From: an uncultured Chlamydiae bacterium | Lineage (GTDB): Bacteria > Chlamydiota > Chlamydiia > Chlamydiales > Rhabdochlamydiaceae | NCBI GenBank assembly: GCA_903824495.1 | Contig: CAIJXB010000049.1 | Location: 1-64,000, forward strand | DNA length: 64,000 nt | Direction: 5' to 3' | Shown: positions 6,916-14,793 of the stretch, in pieces | How the letters are laid out: the number at the start of each line of letters is the position of its first letter | Position numbering within the stretch: the stretch's first letter is position 1 | Notes under the pieces: model-generated | Databases searched by the model: none | The model's input: the letters and a program-made list of their open reading frames with translations, nothing else | What the model was told of the DNA's origin: nothing | Program-made: the position numbers and the translations under genes

Positions 6916-9021
6916 ATGAGCTCTGGAATTTCGAACCAAGAATCTACCGGAAAAATCTCTCCAGGCTTTTTAGAGGTGGATACTTCGGATAGTCCTTCTA
7001 GAAACACCATACAAAACATCGCTTTAAACAACATTCCTATTTCAGGCTTTAATGCACTTTCTGAGAGTCCAATAGCTACTACAGACCTCTCAATCCATAT
7101 CACCCCACTACCTCTAGAGATTATCTCTATCTTAAAAAAAGGAAGCTCAAGTAAAAATTCTAGATCGATTGCTTTTGAAAGGGAGATCATTCAAGGAACG
7201 CAGGTTTTCGAAAGGGATGATCTTGAGTGCTGGGATCTATTTTCTCTTGATTGTTTCCATTTCCCAGAAATCACATCTGAGGAAGAGGCTGAGAAGCGTT
7301 TAGCAAAGTATGCTATAGACCCCTATGTCTCCCCTTTTATTCCTGAAGATGCAGAGATGAGCCCAGGCAAAAAGCTCGATGCTACTTATGAAACAATCAA
7401 AACATCCAGTACATCGAACTCTCTCGTGTGGTTTTGCTGTTTGTATCTACTAAAGTCTTTGAAAGAATCTCCAGAGCTACTCGATGAAATGACTGTACTA
7501 CTCCAAGATTTGCCAAATTCCCCCGAACTACTTCTTAATGATTTAGAGCTCTGCAAGGCTGCTTTAGAGCAAGGAACCCTAGGTGATTTTGTAAGGGCCC
7601 TATTAAGTCTGATCCCTTTAGAAGAGATGGCTAAATTGAGACTTGAGGCCGATTCAATCGATATCGTAAATAACTCATTTGGTAAGCAAATTACTAAGTG
7701 GCAGGTAGAGGATTATACTACTCATGAAAAGCAAATGGAAAGTCTTACGGAATGGCTAAAAAAGCCGAAACACACCTTTAAGGTGTTAAATCTCTCGGGT
7801 TTGACAGTTGAAAGGCTTCCACCTCAACTACTGCCCTACATGCAAAATGTCATAAAGCTTGAACTTGGAACTAATTATGACAACATCCCCGACTCTATTT
7901 TTGAAATCCAGTTTACAAAGCTAATCTACTTATCTCTTTCCCGTAACAATGGTTTTGATGAAAACTTTTCGTATAACTTTTTACAAACTCTAAATCTCAT
8001 GAAAGATCTTCGCGAAATAGATCTATCAAATAGCCAGATAGACGTAGAAGAGATTCCAGGTATTGTGAACTATTGTATAGAAAAGAAGATCAATCTCGTT
8101 TTACCTATGCCTCAAAAGGAAAGAGACTTGATCACTCTTATGAACCATTTAGGCCTAGCTATGCTAGAAAGATCTCAAACGGCTAACATTCGATTTCTTT
8201 TCGGTTCTTCAGAAAGGTTAGAGGGGGAAAATCAATACTACTATAAAGCTCTTATAGAGCATATGAGAGCTCCTCATAATTTAGCGATATTAAATGGGCT
8301 AACAGAACTTGATCTTTCAAACCTCTGCATCGGAACGCTTCCAGAAGAGATCTGCGAGCTTTCAGGAATCACTAAGGTGATTCTAAATGGGCTCCAAATG
8401 CCTTTATCTAAAGTCCCTAAAATGATCGAAAACCTTTTAAAACTACCTAATCTCAAATGTGTTGAGTTTTCAGATAGCTCATTTGCTGAAGGTTTTAGGT
8501 CTTTTGCTGATCAGTGTGATGTTAAAGGGATTATGTTTCTTAGTCCTAGTAGCAACGAGGAAGTGAGTCTTCTTGATTTCTTAGAGAAAATAGATTTTAA
8601 CGCACCTGAAGAGTATAAGGACGAGGCAGATCTTTTGAATCAAATACTAGTCCAACGAAAAGCCTTAGAAACTATAGGATTTCTTGATCTTTCAAACATG
8701 AACATCGACGCTTTACCGATAAGCCTTATTTCATGTTTGTCAAATGTTAGAATTCTTACTCTTCAAAATATCTATCAGCAGAGAACAAAACTTTCTCCTT
8801 CCTTTAACCGTTTGTTGCAGCTTCCAAGACTTCAAAGCATAGATCTTTCTAATAACATCATCTCACCCCCTATCTTTGCGACTCTTTCCTATCTTGTGCA
8901 AAATCGGAAGAGTCAACTTAAGAGCGTCACGATTGCTAATTGTGAATTTTTTCAGGAAAACTTTGATGCTTTTGTTTTAGTTTGTAATGCTGCAAATGTA
9001 GAGCTGATCACTGAAAAATAG
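6916..9021 (+). CDS. Leucine-rich-repeat protein, probable effector (copy 2)
   Basis: A 701-aa paralogue of the preceding gene with the same plan: N-terminal SIHITPLPLEI motif matching DLNISPVPGDHEI in copy 1, an unassigned helical region, then three LRR super-blocks beginning near residues 293, 460 and 590. The third block, with LQSIDLSNNIISP, closely matches copy 1. It lacks the acidic/basic C-terminal tail of copy 1. AGGA lies 9 nt before ATG 6916. It is almost certainly co-transcribed with copy 1. The copies are diverged, so the duplication is old. Confidence 0.7.
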   Translation: MSSGISNQESTGKISPGFLEVDTSDSPSRNTIQNIALNNIPISGFNALSESPIATTDLSIHITPLPLEIISILKKGSSSKNSRSIAFEREIIQGTQVFERDDLECWDLFSLDCFHFPEITSEEEAEKRLAKYAIDPYVSPFIPEDAEMSPGKKLDATYETIKTSSTSNSLVWFCCLYLLKSLKESPELLDEMTVLLQDLPNSPELLLNDLELCKAALEQGTLGDFVRALLSLIPLEEMAKLRLEADSIDIVNNSFGKQITKWQVEDYTTHEKQMESLTEWLKKPKHTFKVLNLSGLTVERLPPQLLPYMQNVIKLELGTNYDNIPDSIFEIQFTKLIYLSLSRNNGFDENFSYNFLQTLNLMKDLREIDLSNSQIDVEEIPGIVNYCIEKKINLVLPMPQKERDLITLMNHLGLAMLERSQTANIRFLFGSSERLEGENQYYYKALIEHMRAPHNLAILNGLTELDLSNLCIGTLPEEICELSGITKVILNGLQMPLSKVPKMIENLLKLPNLKCVEFSDSSFAEGFRSFADQCDVKGIMFLSPSSNEEVSLLDFLEKIDFNAPEEYKDEADLLNQILVQRKALETIGFLDLSNMNIDALPISLISCLSNVRILTLQNIYQQRTKLSPSFNRLLQLPRLQSIDLSNNIISPPIFATLSYLVQNRKSQLKSVTIANCEFFQENFDAFVLVCNAANVELITEK

Positions 9022-9024
9022 ATC

Positions 9025-9052
9025 TTGACCGGATCTCATATGAATATATGAT
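9025..9052 (+). promoter_or_regulatory. Promoter of the TSUP permease gene
   Basis: TTGACC (9025-9030), 16-nt spacer, TATGAT (9047-9052). A ribosome site GAGG lies 7 nt before ATG 9079. The region also holds an imperfect inverted repeat (TCTCATATGAA with TTCATATAGA) that may act as an operator or as weak termination for the LRR genes. Confidence 0.45.
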
Positions 9053-9078
9053 GTAGAGATTCATATAGAGGTCTTGCG

Positions 9079-9879
9079 ATGCTTTTTTTTCTCGCTCTTT
9101 TTCTCTACCTTATCATTGGAGCTGTCGCCGGAATTGTAGGAGGACTACTTGGTATCGGCGGCGGATCCATAACAGTTCCTGCCCTTTTACTTGTCTTTTC
9201 ATTTTTGGGATTTCCTGAAGACCATATCATGCACATCGCAATTGGTACATCTCTGTGTTCTATGGTCATCAACACCTCTGCTGCGACATTCTTCCATCAT
9301 AGAAAAGGCGCTGTTGTATGGGAAGCAATAAGACACATTGTTTTAGGTATCATTCTTGGATCTTTCTTAGGGGCTTTTTTAGCAAGAGATCTATCGAGTG
9401 ATTTTCTTAAAGAGCTCTTTGGTGTCTTTGCCTGTTTGATAGGACTTATCTTTGTCAAGCCGACGAATAAGGTCATTGATGAAACACATAAAATGCCAGG
9501 CTTTTTTGTCTTTAGCCTTATTGGCATTGGCGTTGCAACGCTTGCTAACTTACTAGGAATTGGAGGGGGATTTTTTATGCTCCCCCTTTTGATGTATTTT
9601 AGATTTAATGAAAAAAAAGCAATCGCTACATCTTCTGCGACTACTTTATTGATAAGCCTTGGAGGAGCTATTGGGTATTTGGTTTCTGCCGGTAAAGAGA
9701 TCCCAATTCCTGGATGCTTTGGATATGTCTATATTCCTGCATTTTTAGCCATTAGCGTAAGCAGTCTATTCGCCTCTTTTTATGGAGTCAAATTCGCTCA
9801 CGCCTTGCCAGCACCTTTACTTCGCAAGATCTTTGCAGCAATGATGATCGGAATCGGCCTTTTGATGATTCTTGGTTAA
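9079..9879 (+). CDS. TSUP/TauE-SafE family membrane permease
   Basis: A 266-aa polytopic membrane protein with the duplicated TSUP signature: GIVGGLLGIGGGSITVPALL near residue 20 and LANLLGIGGGFFMLPLL near residue 155, each opening a four-helix half. The family moves sulfite, sulfoacetate, thiosulfate or related organosulfur anions out of or into cells. Length is normal for the family. The substrate cannot be read from sequence. The sulfotransferase lies only 5 kb upstream, but no functional link is shown. The gene ends 4 bp from the convergent pseudouridine synthase. Confidence 0.8.
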   Translation: MLFFLALFLYLIIGAVAGIVGGLLGIGGGSITVPALLLVFSFLGFPEDHIMHIAIGTSLCSMVINTSAATFFHHRKGAVVWEAIRHIVLGIILGSFLGAFLARDLSSDFLKELFGVFACLIGLIFVKPTNKVIDETHKMPGFFVFSLIGIGVATLANLLGIGGGFFMLPLLMYFRFNEKKAIATSSATTLLISLGGAIGYLVSAGKEIPIPGCFGYVYIPAFLAISVSSLFASFYGVKFAHALPAPLLRKIFAAMMIGIGLLMILG

Positions 9880-9883
9880 ACGC

Positions 9884-10723
9884 TTAAGGCAGATACTTGG
9901 TGAATTCAGAAGGGGCATCCCTTTGAAACATCATAGGCTTTTTGAGAATTGGATGCTCAAGCCCTAGTTTATAGGCATGAAGAGCGATCCTTCCGTCGAG
10001 CTCTAATGTGGATCCGTATTTTTCATCACCCAAGATAGAGTGTCCCGCCTCTTTACAGTGAACGCGGATTTGGTTTTTCTTGCCAGTTTCTAGTGTGACA
10101 AGAAGCGACGAGGTGTTTTTGTATCTTTTGATCACTTTATAATGAGTGACAGCGCGCTCTCCAAGAGTAGGATCAGAAACGCTACGGACATAATAAGCCC
10201 CATCTTCATAAAGGTAGCTTTGCCAGGTGCCTTGAGTCGGCTGCAAATCCCCTTCAACAATCGCGATATACTGTCTTAAAATGGAGTGCTCTTCAAACTG
10301 CTTTTTAAGCTGGTATTGAGCGGCATCTGTATAGGCAAAGACCATGACGCCAGAGGCTTCTCTATCGAGTCTATGCACGGGGTATACTTTTCTTCTGTTA
10401 TATCTTTTTTTGAGGTAGGTGTGGACGTTTTCCATGACATCGTAGTCAGTGGCAACACTCAAAATCCCTGCAGGCTTATAAAGGGCCACCATGTGGTCAT
10501 CTTCATAAAGGATCTCTATCCCTTCTTGCATGTAAAGTTTTCTTTTACCAAGAGCGATTTTTTGCCCAGGCTGGACTATATACTTGGTATTAGTGGTCAC
10601 TTTCTTGCCGACAGTGATCCTTTGGTCTTTAAGCCATGAGCGCAAATTGTTGGTAGAGCTGTCCGGGAAGCCCTCTTTTAAGGCTTCAAGTAAAGGCTGC
10701 ACCTTGGTATTTGTCCACTCCAT
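9884..10723 (-). CDS. RluA-family RNA pseudouridine synthase
   Basis: Isomerises specific uridines in rRNA or tRNA to pseudouridine. Seen: an N-terminal S4-like RNA-binding segment (about residues 12-60), then YEDDHMVALYKPAGILS and the catalytic motif HRLDREASGVMVFA with its Asp, followed by KKNQIRVHC and ILGDEKYG, all typical of RluA/RluC/RluD enzymes. Start: AAGGAG sits 7 nt before the ATG at 10723; the upstream in-frame ATG at 10747 has no ribosome site. This gives 279 aa. The target uridine is not determinable from the sequence. Confidence 0.85.
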   Translation of the reverse strand: MEWTNTKVQPLLEALKEGFPDSSTNNLRSWLKDQRITVGKKVTTNTKYIVQPGQKIALGKRKLYMQEGIEILYEDDHMVALYKPAGILSVATDYDVMENVHTYLKKRYNRRKVYPVHRLDREASGVMVFAYTDAAQYQLKKQFEEHSILRQYIAIVEGDLQPTQGTWQSYLYEDGAYYVRSVSDPTLGERAVTHYKVIKRYKNTSSLLVTLETGKKNQIRVHCKEAGHSILGDEKYGSTLELDGRIALHAYKLGLEHPILKKPMMFQRDAPSEFTKYLP

Positions 10724-10839
10724 AAAAAAACTCCTTATTATTGCCATATAGGATAGCAGATCTCCCTTTGAAACGAAAGGGTCTTTTCTTGTGACAAATT
10801 AAAATTTTAAGTAGATGATTTTTCATTGTTAAAAAACAC

Positions 10840-10868
10840 TTGAGAGCTTTTAAGCCTTAAGGTATACA
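10840..10868 (+). promoter_or_regulatory. Promoter of the FKBP gene
   Basis: TTGAGA (10840-10845), 17-nt spacer, TATACA (10863-10868). It is followed by AGGAG at 10893-10897 and a GTG start at 10904. Confidence 0.5.
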
Positions 10869-10903
10869 TTACCCGTTAGATTTTATATTTTTAGGAGCAT
10901 ACA

Positions 10904-11530
10904 GTGGAAAATACGAAAGACAAAGTGAGTTATTGCATAGGGTTCGAAACAGGAAAAAACATCAAGATGCAATTTTCTGACATCAATATGGACCTTCTAA
11001 TAGGGGGCTTTCAAGATGCCATCGGAGAGGCTACTCCCCGCCTTCAAGAACAAGAAATCATCTCTATTTTGACAACACTTAGACAGCAAATTGAAATCCA
11101 GCAAAGACAGTTCATTGCGCAAGTTGCAGAAAGCAACAAAAAAGAAGGGGAAACCTTCTTGCAGTTCAATAAGCAAAAAGACGATGTCACAACCCTTCCA
11201 AGTGGCCTTCAATACAAGGTCTTGAAAAAAGGTGGCGGAGGTGTTCATCCGACTCTATTTGATAATGTAAAAATCCACTACAAAGGAAGCTTTATCAACG
11301 GCAAAGAGTTTGATAGCTCTTACAGCAGGAACCAACCTCAAGCCCTTCCTGTCAACCGTGTGATCCCAGGCTGGTCAGAAGCTCTGCAGCTCATGCAAGT
11401 TGGAGACTCTTGGCAGCTTTTTATCCCTCACTACCTAGCTTATGGTGAGCATGGATTTGGACCTCATATCGGACCTAATAGCACGCTTATTTTTGAAGTT
11501 GAGCTTCTAGAGATCAATTCTGCAGAGTAA
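10904..11530 (+). CDS. FKBP-type peptidyl-prolyl isomerase (FklB/Mip-like, no signal peptide)
   Basis: A 208-aa prolyl isomerase with an N-terminal FKBP dimerisation domain (SYCIGFETGKNI to about residue 85) and a C-terminal FKBP catalytic domain (about 115-205). Conserved active-site surroundings include VKIHYKGSFINGKEFDSS, VIPGWSEALQLMQVG and IPHYLAYGEHG. The start is GTG 10904 with AGGAG 6 nt upstream. Unlike Mip lipoproteins of Chlamydia and Legionella it has no signal peptide or lipobox, so it should act in the cytoplasm unless exported by another route. The domain assignment is clear; the client proteins are unknown. Confidence 0.85.
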   Translation: MENTKDKVSYCIGFETGKNIKMQFSDINMDLLIGGFQDAIGEATPRLQEQEIISILTTLRQQIEIQQRQFIAQVAESNKKEGETFLQFNKQKDDVTTLPSGLQYKVLKKGGGGVHPTLFDNVKIHYKGSFINGKEFDSSYSRNQPQALPVNRVIPGWSEALQLMQVGDSWQLFIPHYLAYGEHGFGPHIGPNSTLIFEVELLEINSAE

Positions 11531-11538
11531 TTGCATCC

Positions 11539-11571
11539 AGGCCAAAGAAGAACCTATTTGTTCTTTGGCCT
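11539..11571 (+). terminator. Stem-loop after the FKBP gene
   Basis: An 11-bp perfect stem (AGGCCAAAGAA at 11539-11549 with TTCTTTGGCCT at 11561-11571) and an 11-nt loop, 9 nt after the stop codon. The T-tract is poor, so termination may be weak. Confidence 0.5.
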
Positions 11572-11620
11572 ATATCGCTTTAATCTCCTTCTTTAGGGCT
11601 AATAATGATTTTTTTGCAAG

Positions 11621-11663
11621 TTTTCCTCAGTATGTCCAATTTTTATGGACATACTGAGGAAAA
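11621..11663. promoter_or_regulatory. Perfect 18-bp inverted repeat upstream of the AbiE-like pair
   Basis: TTTTCCTCAGTATGTCCA at 11621-11638 and its exact complement at 11646-11663, separated by 7 nt. It ends 17 nt before the likely ATG of the antitoxin gene. AbiEi antitoxins are known to autoregulate by binding inverted repeats at their promoter, so this is the natural operator candidate. As RNA it would form a very stable hairpin. Confidence 0.65.
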
Positions 11664-11680
11664 TATGCATAATTAAGATT

Positions 11681-12298
11681 ATGAACTTTGAACTATTTAG
11701 ACGCGAAGTAGACGTGGAAATATTTGACTACCAGCTACTTGCGAAATACTTACATGATCTAAGAAAGCCGAGAGACAAAGTCTCATCCCTCATTGAAGAA
11801 GGAAAAATCATCCGGCTAAAGAAAGGTCTCTACGTTTTCGGTGAAAACTGGCGACGTACCCCCCTGTGCCTTGAAATGCTTGCGAATACTCTTTATGGCC
11901 CCTCTTGCATATCATTTGAGTACGCTCTTACTTCTTATGGGCTCATTGCTGAACGTTCTACAGTCATTACCTCCTTAGCAATTGGTGACAGCAAAACATT
12001 TGAGACTCCGACCGGGACATTCGAATATAGGGCTATAGATCGGGAGAAATTCAAGGTAGGCATTGAGTATAGGAATTTAGGCAAAGAGGCTGGATATTTT
12101 ATTGCGTCTAAAGAAAAAGCATTAGCCGATCTCGTTTACAAAACTCCTAATATTCGAACACTTGAACAGCTACGCCACTATCTATTTGAAGAAATGAGAG
12201 TTGATGAAACTGCATTTAAAAACTTGGATTTTCAAAAAATGGATGAAATTGCAAAAATCTACAAAAAAAACAGCGTGAACATGTTGAGCAAATTATGA
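11681..12298 (+). CDS. AbiEi-type antitoxin/transcriptional regulator
   Basis: A 205-aa protein with an N-terminal winged-helix segment (DYQLLAKYLHDLRKPRDKVSSLIEEGKIIRLKKGLYV) and a C-terminal AbiEi-like domain in which YVFGENWRR, SFEYALTSYGL and KALADLVYKT are typical. Such proteins repress their own operon and neutralise the AbiEii nucleotidyltransferase. The open frame begins at 11645, but that start lies inside the palindrome, so ATG 11681 is preferred; its ribosome site is weak. The gene overlaps the toxin-like gene by 4 bp (ATGA), consistent with coupled translation. Confidence 0.75.
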   Translation: MNFELFRREVDVEIFDYQLLAKYLHDLRKPRDKVSSLIEEGKIIRLKKGLYVFGENWRRTPLCLEMLANTLYGPSCISFEYALTSYGLIAERSTVITSLAIGDSKTFETPTGTFEYRAIDREKFKVGIEYRNLGKEAGYFIASKEKALADLVYKTPNIRTLEQLRHYLFEEMRVDETAFKNLDFQKMDEIAKIYKKNSVNMLSKL

Positions 12299-13167
12299 CT
12301 ACGATCATTGAAAGTCTGTTAGAAAGCTACTCGCCCAAATCAAAGAATGAGTACGAAAACGCTATCCAAGAAATCATCCAAGAAATTGCATTGATGGGAC
12401 TTTGGAGATCTAAATTTTTCGAGCATGCAGCTTTTTACGGAGGGACAGCTCTTCGTATTTTGTATGGACTCAATCGATTCAGTGAAGATCTTGATTTTTC
12501 TCTTCTTAAACCAGATCGTTCTTTTAATCTAGTCCCCTTTTTACAAGCGGTAGAGGAAGAGCTAGAGCTTTCAGGACTTGACGTAAGTGTCGAGCATAAG
12601 ATCAAACATCCTGAAGAGTCGATTCGTTCTGCATTTTTAAAAACGGGAACATTAGAAACCTTTATTCGAATAGGCTTGGATGAGTCGCTTAAAAAGCATA
12701 CTCAGTCTAACGAAGTCATTAAGATTAAGTTCGAAATAGATATTGATCCGCCACCAGGATTTGAAACGGAAATTCGCTATCTTTTAAAGCCTATCCCCTT
12801 TTCTGTTCGTACCTATGTTCCGGAAGACTTGTTTGCCGGAAAAATGCACGCTCTTTTGTGCCGTCCTTACAAAGTACGCGTTAAAGGAAGGGATTGGTAC
12901 GATTTCATCTGGTATGTTAGCAAGGGCTTTCATTTAAATTTAGCACATCTCGAAAGTCGCATGAGACAATCAGGTCATTACACTTTCAGCAACTCTCTTA
13001 CACAAACATCTTTCCTAGAGCTCTTAAAAGAAAAGACTCTTAATTTGAATGTGCAAGCTGCGCAAGAAGACATCAAAAGATTCCTCAGAAGCCCCAGAGA
13101 AATCGATGGGTGGTCGACAGACTTTTTTCTGAGTCTGCTTCCCCGGATTCAATTCGCTCAAAAGTGA
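12295..13167 (+). CDS. AbiEii-type nucleotidyltransferase toxin
   Basis: A 290-aa protein with the minimal nucleotidyltransferase signature YGGTALRILYG..RFSEDLDFSLL (residues about 43-67), where GG and the DxD-like DLDF bind nucleotide and metal, and a C-terminal conserved KMHALLCRPYKVRVKGRDWYDF. AbiEii toxins transfer nucleotides to RNA, including tRNA acceptor ends in studied homologues, and give bacteriostasis that can defend against phage. It starts in the ATGA overlap with the antitoxin gene. All catalytic motifs appear intact, so the module may be active. Confidence 0.8.
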   Translation: MTTIIESLLESYSPKSKNEYENAIQEIIQEIALMGLWRSKFFEHAAFYGGTALRILYGLNRFSEDLDFSLLKPDRSFNLVPFLQAVEEELELSGLDVSVEHKIKHPEESIRSAFLKTGTLETFIRIGLDESLKKHTQSNEVIKIKFEIDIDPPPGFETEIRYLLKPIPFSVRTYVPEDLFAGKMHALLCRPYKVRVKGRDWYDFIWYVSKGFHLNLAHLESRMRQSGHYTFSNSLTQTSFLELLKEKTLNLNVQAAQEDIKRFLRSPREIDGWSTDFFLSLLPRIQFAQK

Positions 13168-13190
13168 GATTCTACGAGCGAGATCTAAAA

Positions 13191-13255
13191 TTGGAGATTT
13201 GTCTCCAAAAACAAGAAAAAAGATGCGAAACTCCAAAAAAATTGGAGTTTCGCAT
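13191..13255 (+). terminator. Two adjacent hairpins after the AbiE-like operon
   Basis: A 7-bp hairpin (TTGGAGA/TCTCCAA, 13191-13208) is followed by a perfect 14-bp hairpin (ATGCGAAACTCCAA at 13223-13236 with TTGGAGTTTCGCAT at 13242-13255). The two share the TTGGAG/CTCCAA core, so alternative pairings between them are possible. There is no long T-run after the second stem. Confidence 0.5.
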
Positions 13256-13344
13256 TAAATATTGATAAAAACCTGCATAAAAGTTCTTTAATTTTATAGC
13301 TATATGTAATACATCTCGGGTAAGGATACCTATGGGGATGTAGG

Positions 13345-14793
13345 ATGCAATTTTTACTGGCCGCTCTTTTACTTTTCTTGTCGGGATGTCTATCTATGAG
13401 CGATTCTGATAAAAAAGAGAATTTGGCCGTCTCCCCTTCCCTGGATAAAAGCCAAAAAGAAGGCATTGATTCTGATGTGTTTGCATCGGGAAGCTGGCCG
13501 GATAAAGAGTGGTGGGCGTTTTTTGATAGTCCTGTTTTATCAAAGTGGATTAGCGATGCTTTTGCTAAGAACCCAAGCTTGCAATCGTTAGAATATTCGA
13601 TTGAACAAGCAAGACAAGTGGCGGTAGTATCCAGATCCAAACTGATGCCAACACTTTATTTTGATGCAAGAGACAACTATGCTTATTTTAGCCAGCACGA
13701 ACTTGATCACCTTTATAATCCATCACTACCTATTCACGGTTATGAAGTAGATCTTTCCTTGGCCTTTAACTACGAATTCGATTTTTGGAATAAAAATAGA
13801 AACATGTTTAGAGCCGCAGTTGGTGAGCTCAAAGCAAAAACAGCAGAATACTATCAAGCGGAGTTGATAGTATCAACATCACTTGCTCAAAGCTTCTTTG
13901 CGCTTTTAACTACGATTCAAAAAAAAGAGCTCTATCAAGATTTAGTAGCTGTTCGCAAAAAACGTCTAGATCTTCAAATCAAAATGCAAGAAGGCGCCAT
14001 CTTTGATGCTTTTCCTCCTCTTCTTGGCGATGAAGGAGTGAGACAAGCAGAGCAGCAAGTGGCTCAGATGGATGATGAGATCAGGCTCGAGACCCATCAG
14101 ATCAATATTTTGATGGGAAGAGGGCCAGACGAAGATCTTTGTTTAGAAAACATCACTCAAAATCCCCCTACGCAAATCCCCCTACCCAAAGATCTTTCTT
14201 CGAATTTATTAGCAAGAAGACCTGATCTTATGGCTCAGATTTGGAGAGCTGAAGCGATGGCCTTAGAGGTAAGTGCCGCCAAAGCTGACTTTTTCCCCAA
14301 CATCAACTTAGCGGCCTTTGGAGGATTTAAAAGTGTTGCTTGGAGCAACCTTTTTCAAAATAGCTCACACACCGTTGGATACTCCCCGGCTATTTCTCTT
14401 CCGATCTTTACAGCTGGAGCGATTAAGGCAAATGTCAGAACAAAAAAAGCAGCCTTTGATAAGGCAATTTTTGAATACAACAATTTACTACTTGTGAGCG
14501 CTCAGGAAGTTGCTGACGCCCTTTCTCAAGTGAGGACCGTCTACAAACAAAAAGATCTGCAAACAGGGGTTGTTCTTGATGCTGCAAAAAGACTTGAGCT
14601 CACTCTTTTAAGAGTGGAAGGAAGGCTTGATTCTGAATTTGCTGTTTTAGACTTTGAAGAAGCGCTTATTGATAAAAAAATCAAAGAGGTGGACTTCACT
14701 TACCTACAATATGCCTTTGTAGTTAAACTTATGAAGTCTCTTGGTGGAGGCTATCTGTCCTCCGATGTTCCCATTTCCAAGGGGGCTCAATGA
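13345..14793 (+). CDS. Outer-membrane efflux lipoprotein (TolC/NodT family)
   Basis: Outer-membrane channel of a tripartite pump. The N-terminus MQFLLAALLLFLSGCLSMS is a lipoprotein signal with lipobox LSGC. The mature protein (482 aa precursor) shows the duplicated OMF pattern: SGSWPDKEWWAFFDSPVL, then helices and strands, NILMGRGPDEDL midway, LLARRPDLMAQIWRAEAMALEV and SLPIFTAGAIKANV, all characteristic of NodT/OprM-type factors. It is the first gene of an operon overlapping the membrane-fusion gene by 4 bp, so the complex is OMF-EmrA-EmrB. No adjacent regulator is present. Confidence 0.85.
   Translation: MQFLLAALLLFLSGCLSMSDSDKKENLAVSPSLDKSQKEGIDSDVFASGSWPDKEWWAFFDSPVLSKWISDAFAKNPSLQSLEYSIEQARQVAVVSRSKLMPTLYFDARDNYAYFSQHELDHLYNPSLPIHGYEVDLSLAFNYEFDFWNKNRNMFRAAVGELKAKTAEYYQAELIVSTSLAQSFFALLTTIQKKELYQDLVAVRKKRLDLQIKMQEGAIFDAFPPLLGDEGVRQAEQQVAQMDDEIRLETHQINILMGRGPDEDLCLENITQNPPTQIPLPKDLSSNLLARRPDLMAQIWRAEAMALEVSAAKADFFPNINLAAFGGFKSVAWSNLFQNSSHTVGYSPAISLPIFTAGAIKANVRTKKAAFDKAIFEYNNLLLVSAQEVADALSQVRTVYKQKDLQTGVVLDAAKRLELTLLRVEGRLDSEFAVLDFEEALIDKKIKEVDFTYLQYAFVVKLMKSLGGGYLSSDVPISKGAQ

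Noticed and set aside
10764..10781. CCCTTT/AAAGGG hairpin upstream of the RluA-like gene as a terminator
   Set aside because: Only a 6-bp stem and no plus-strand gene ends there; more likely chance or part of a promoter region.
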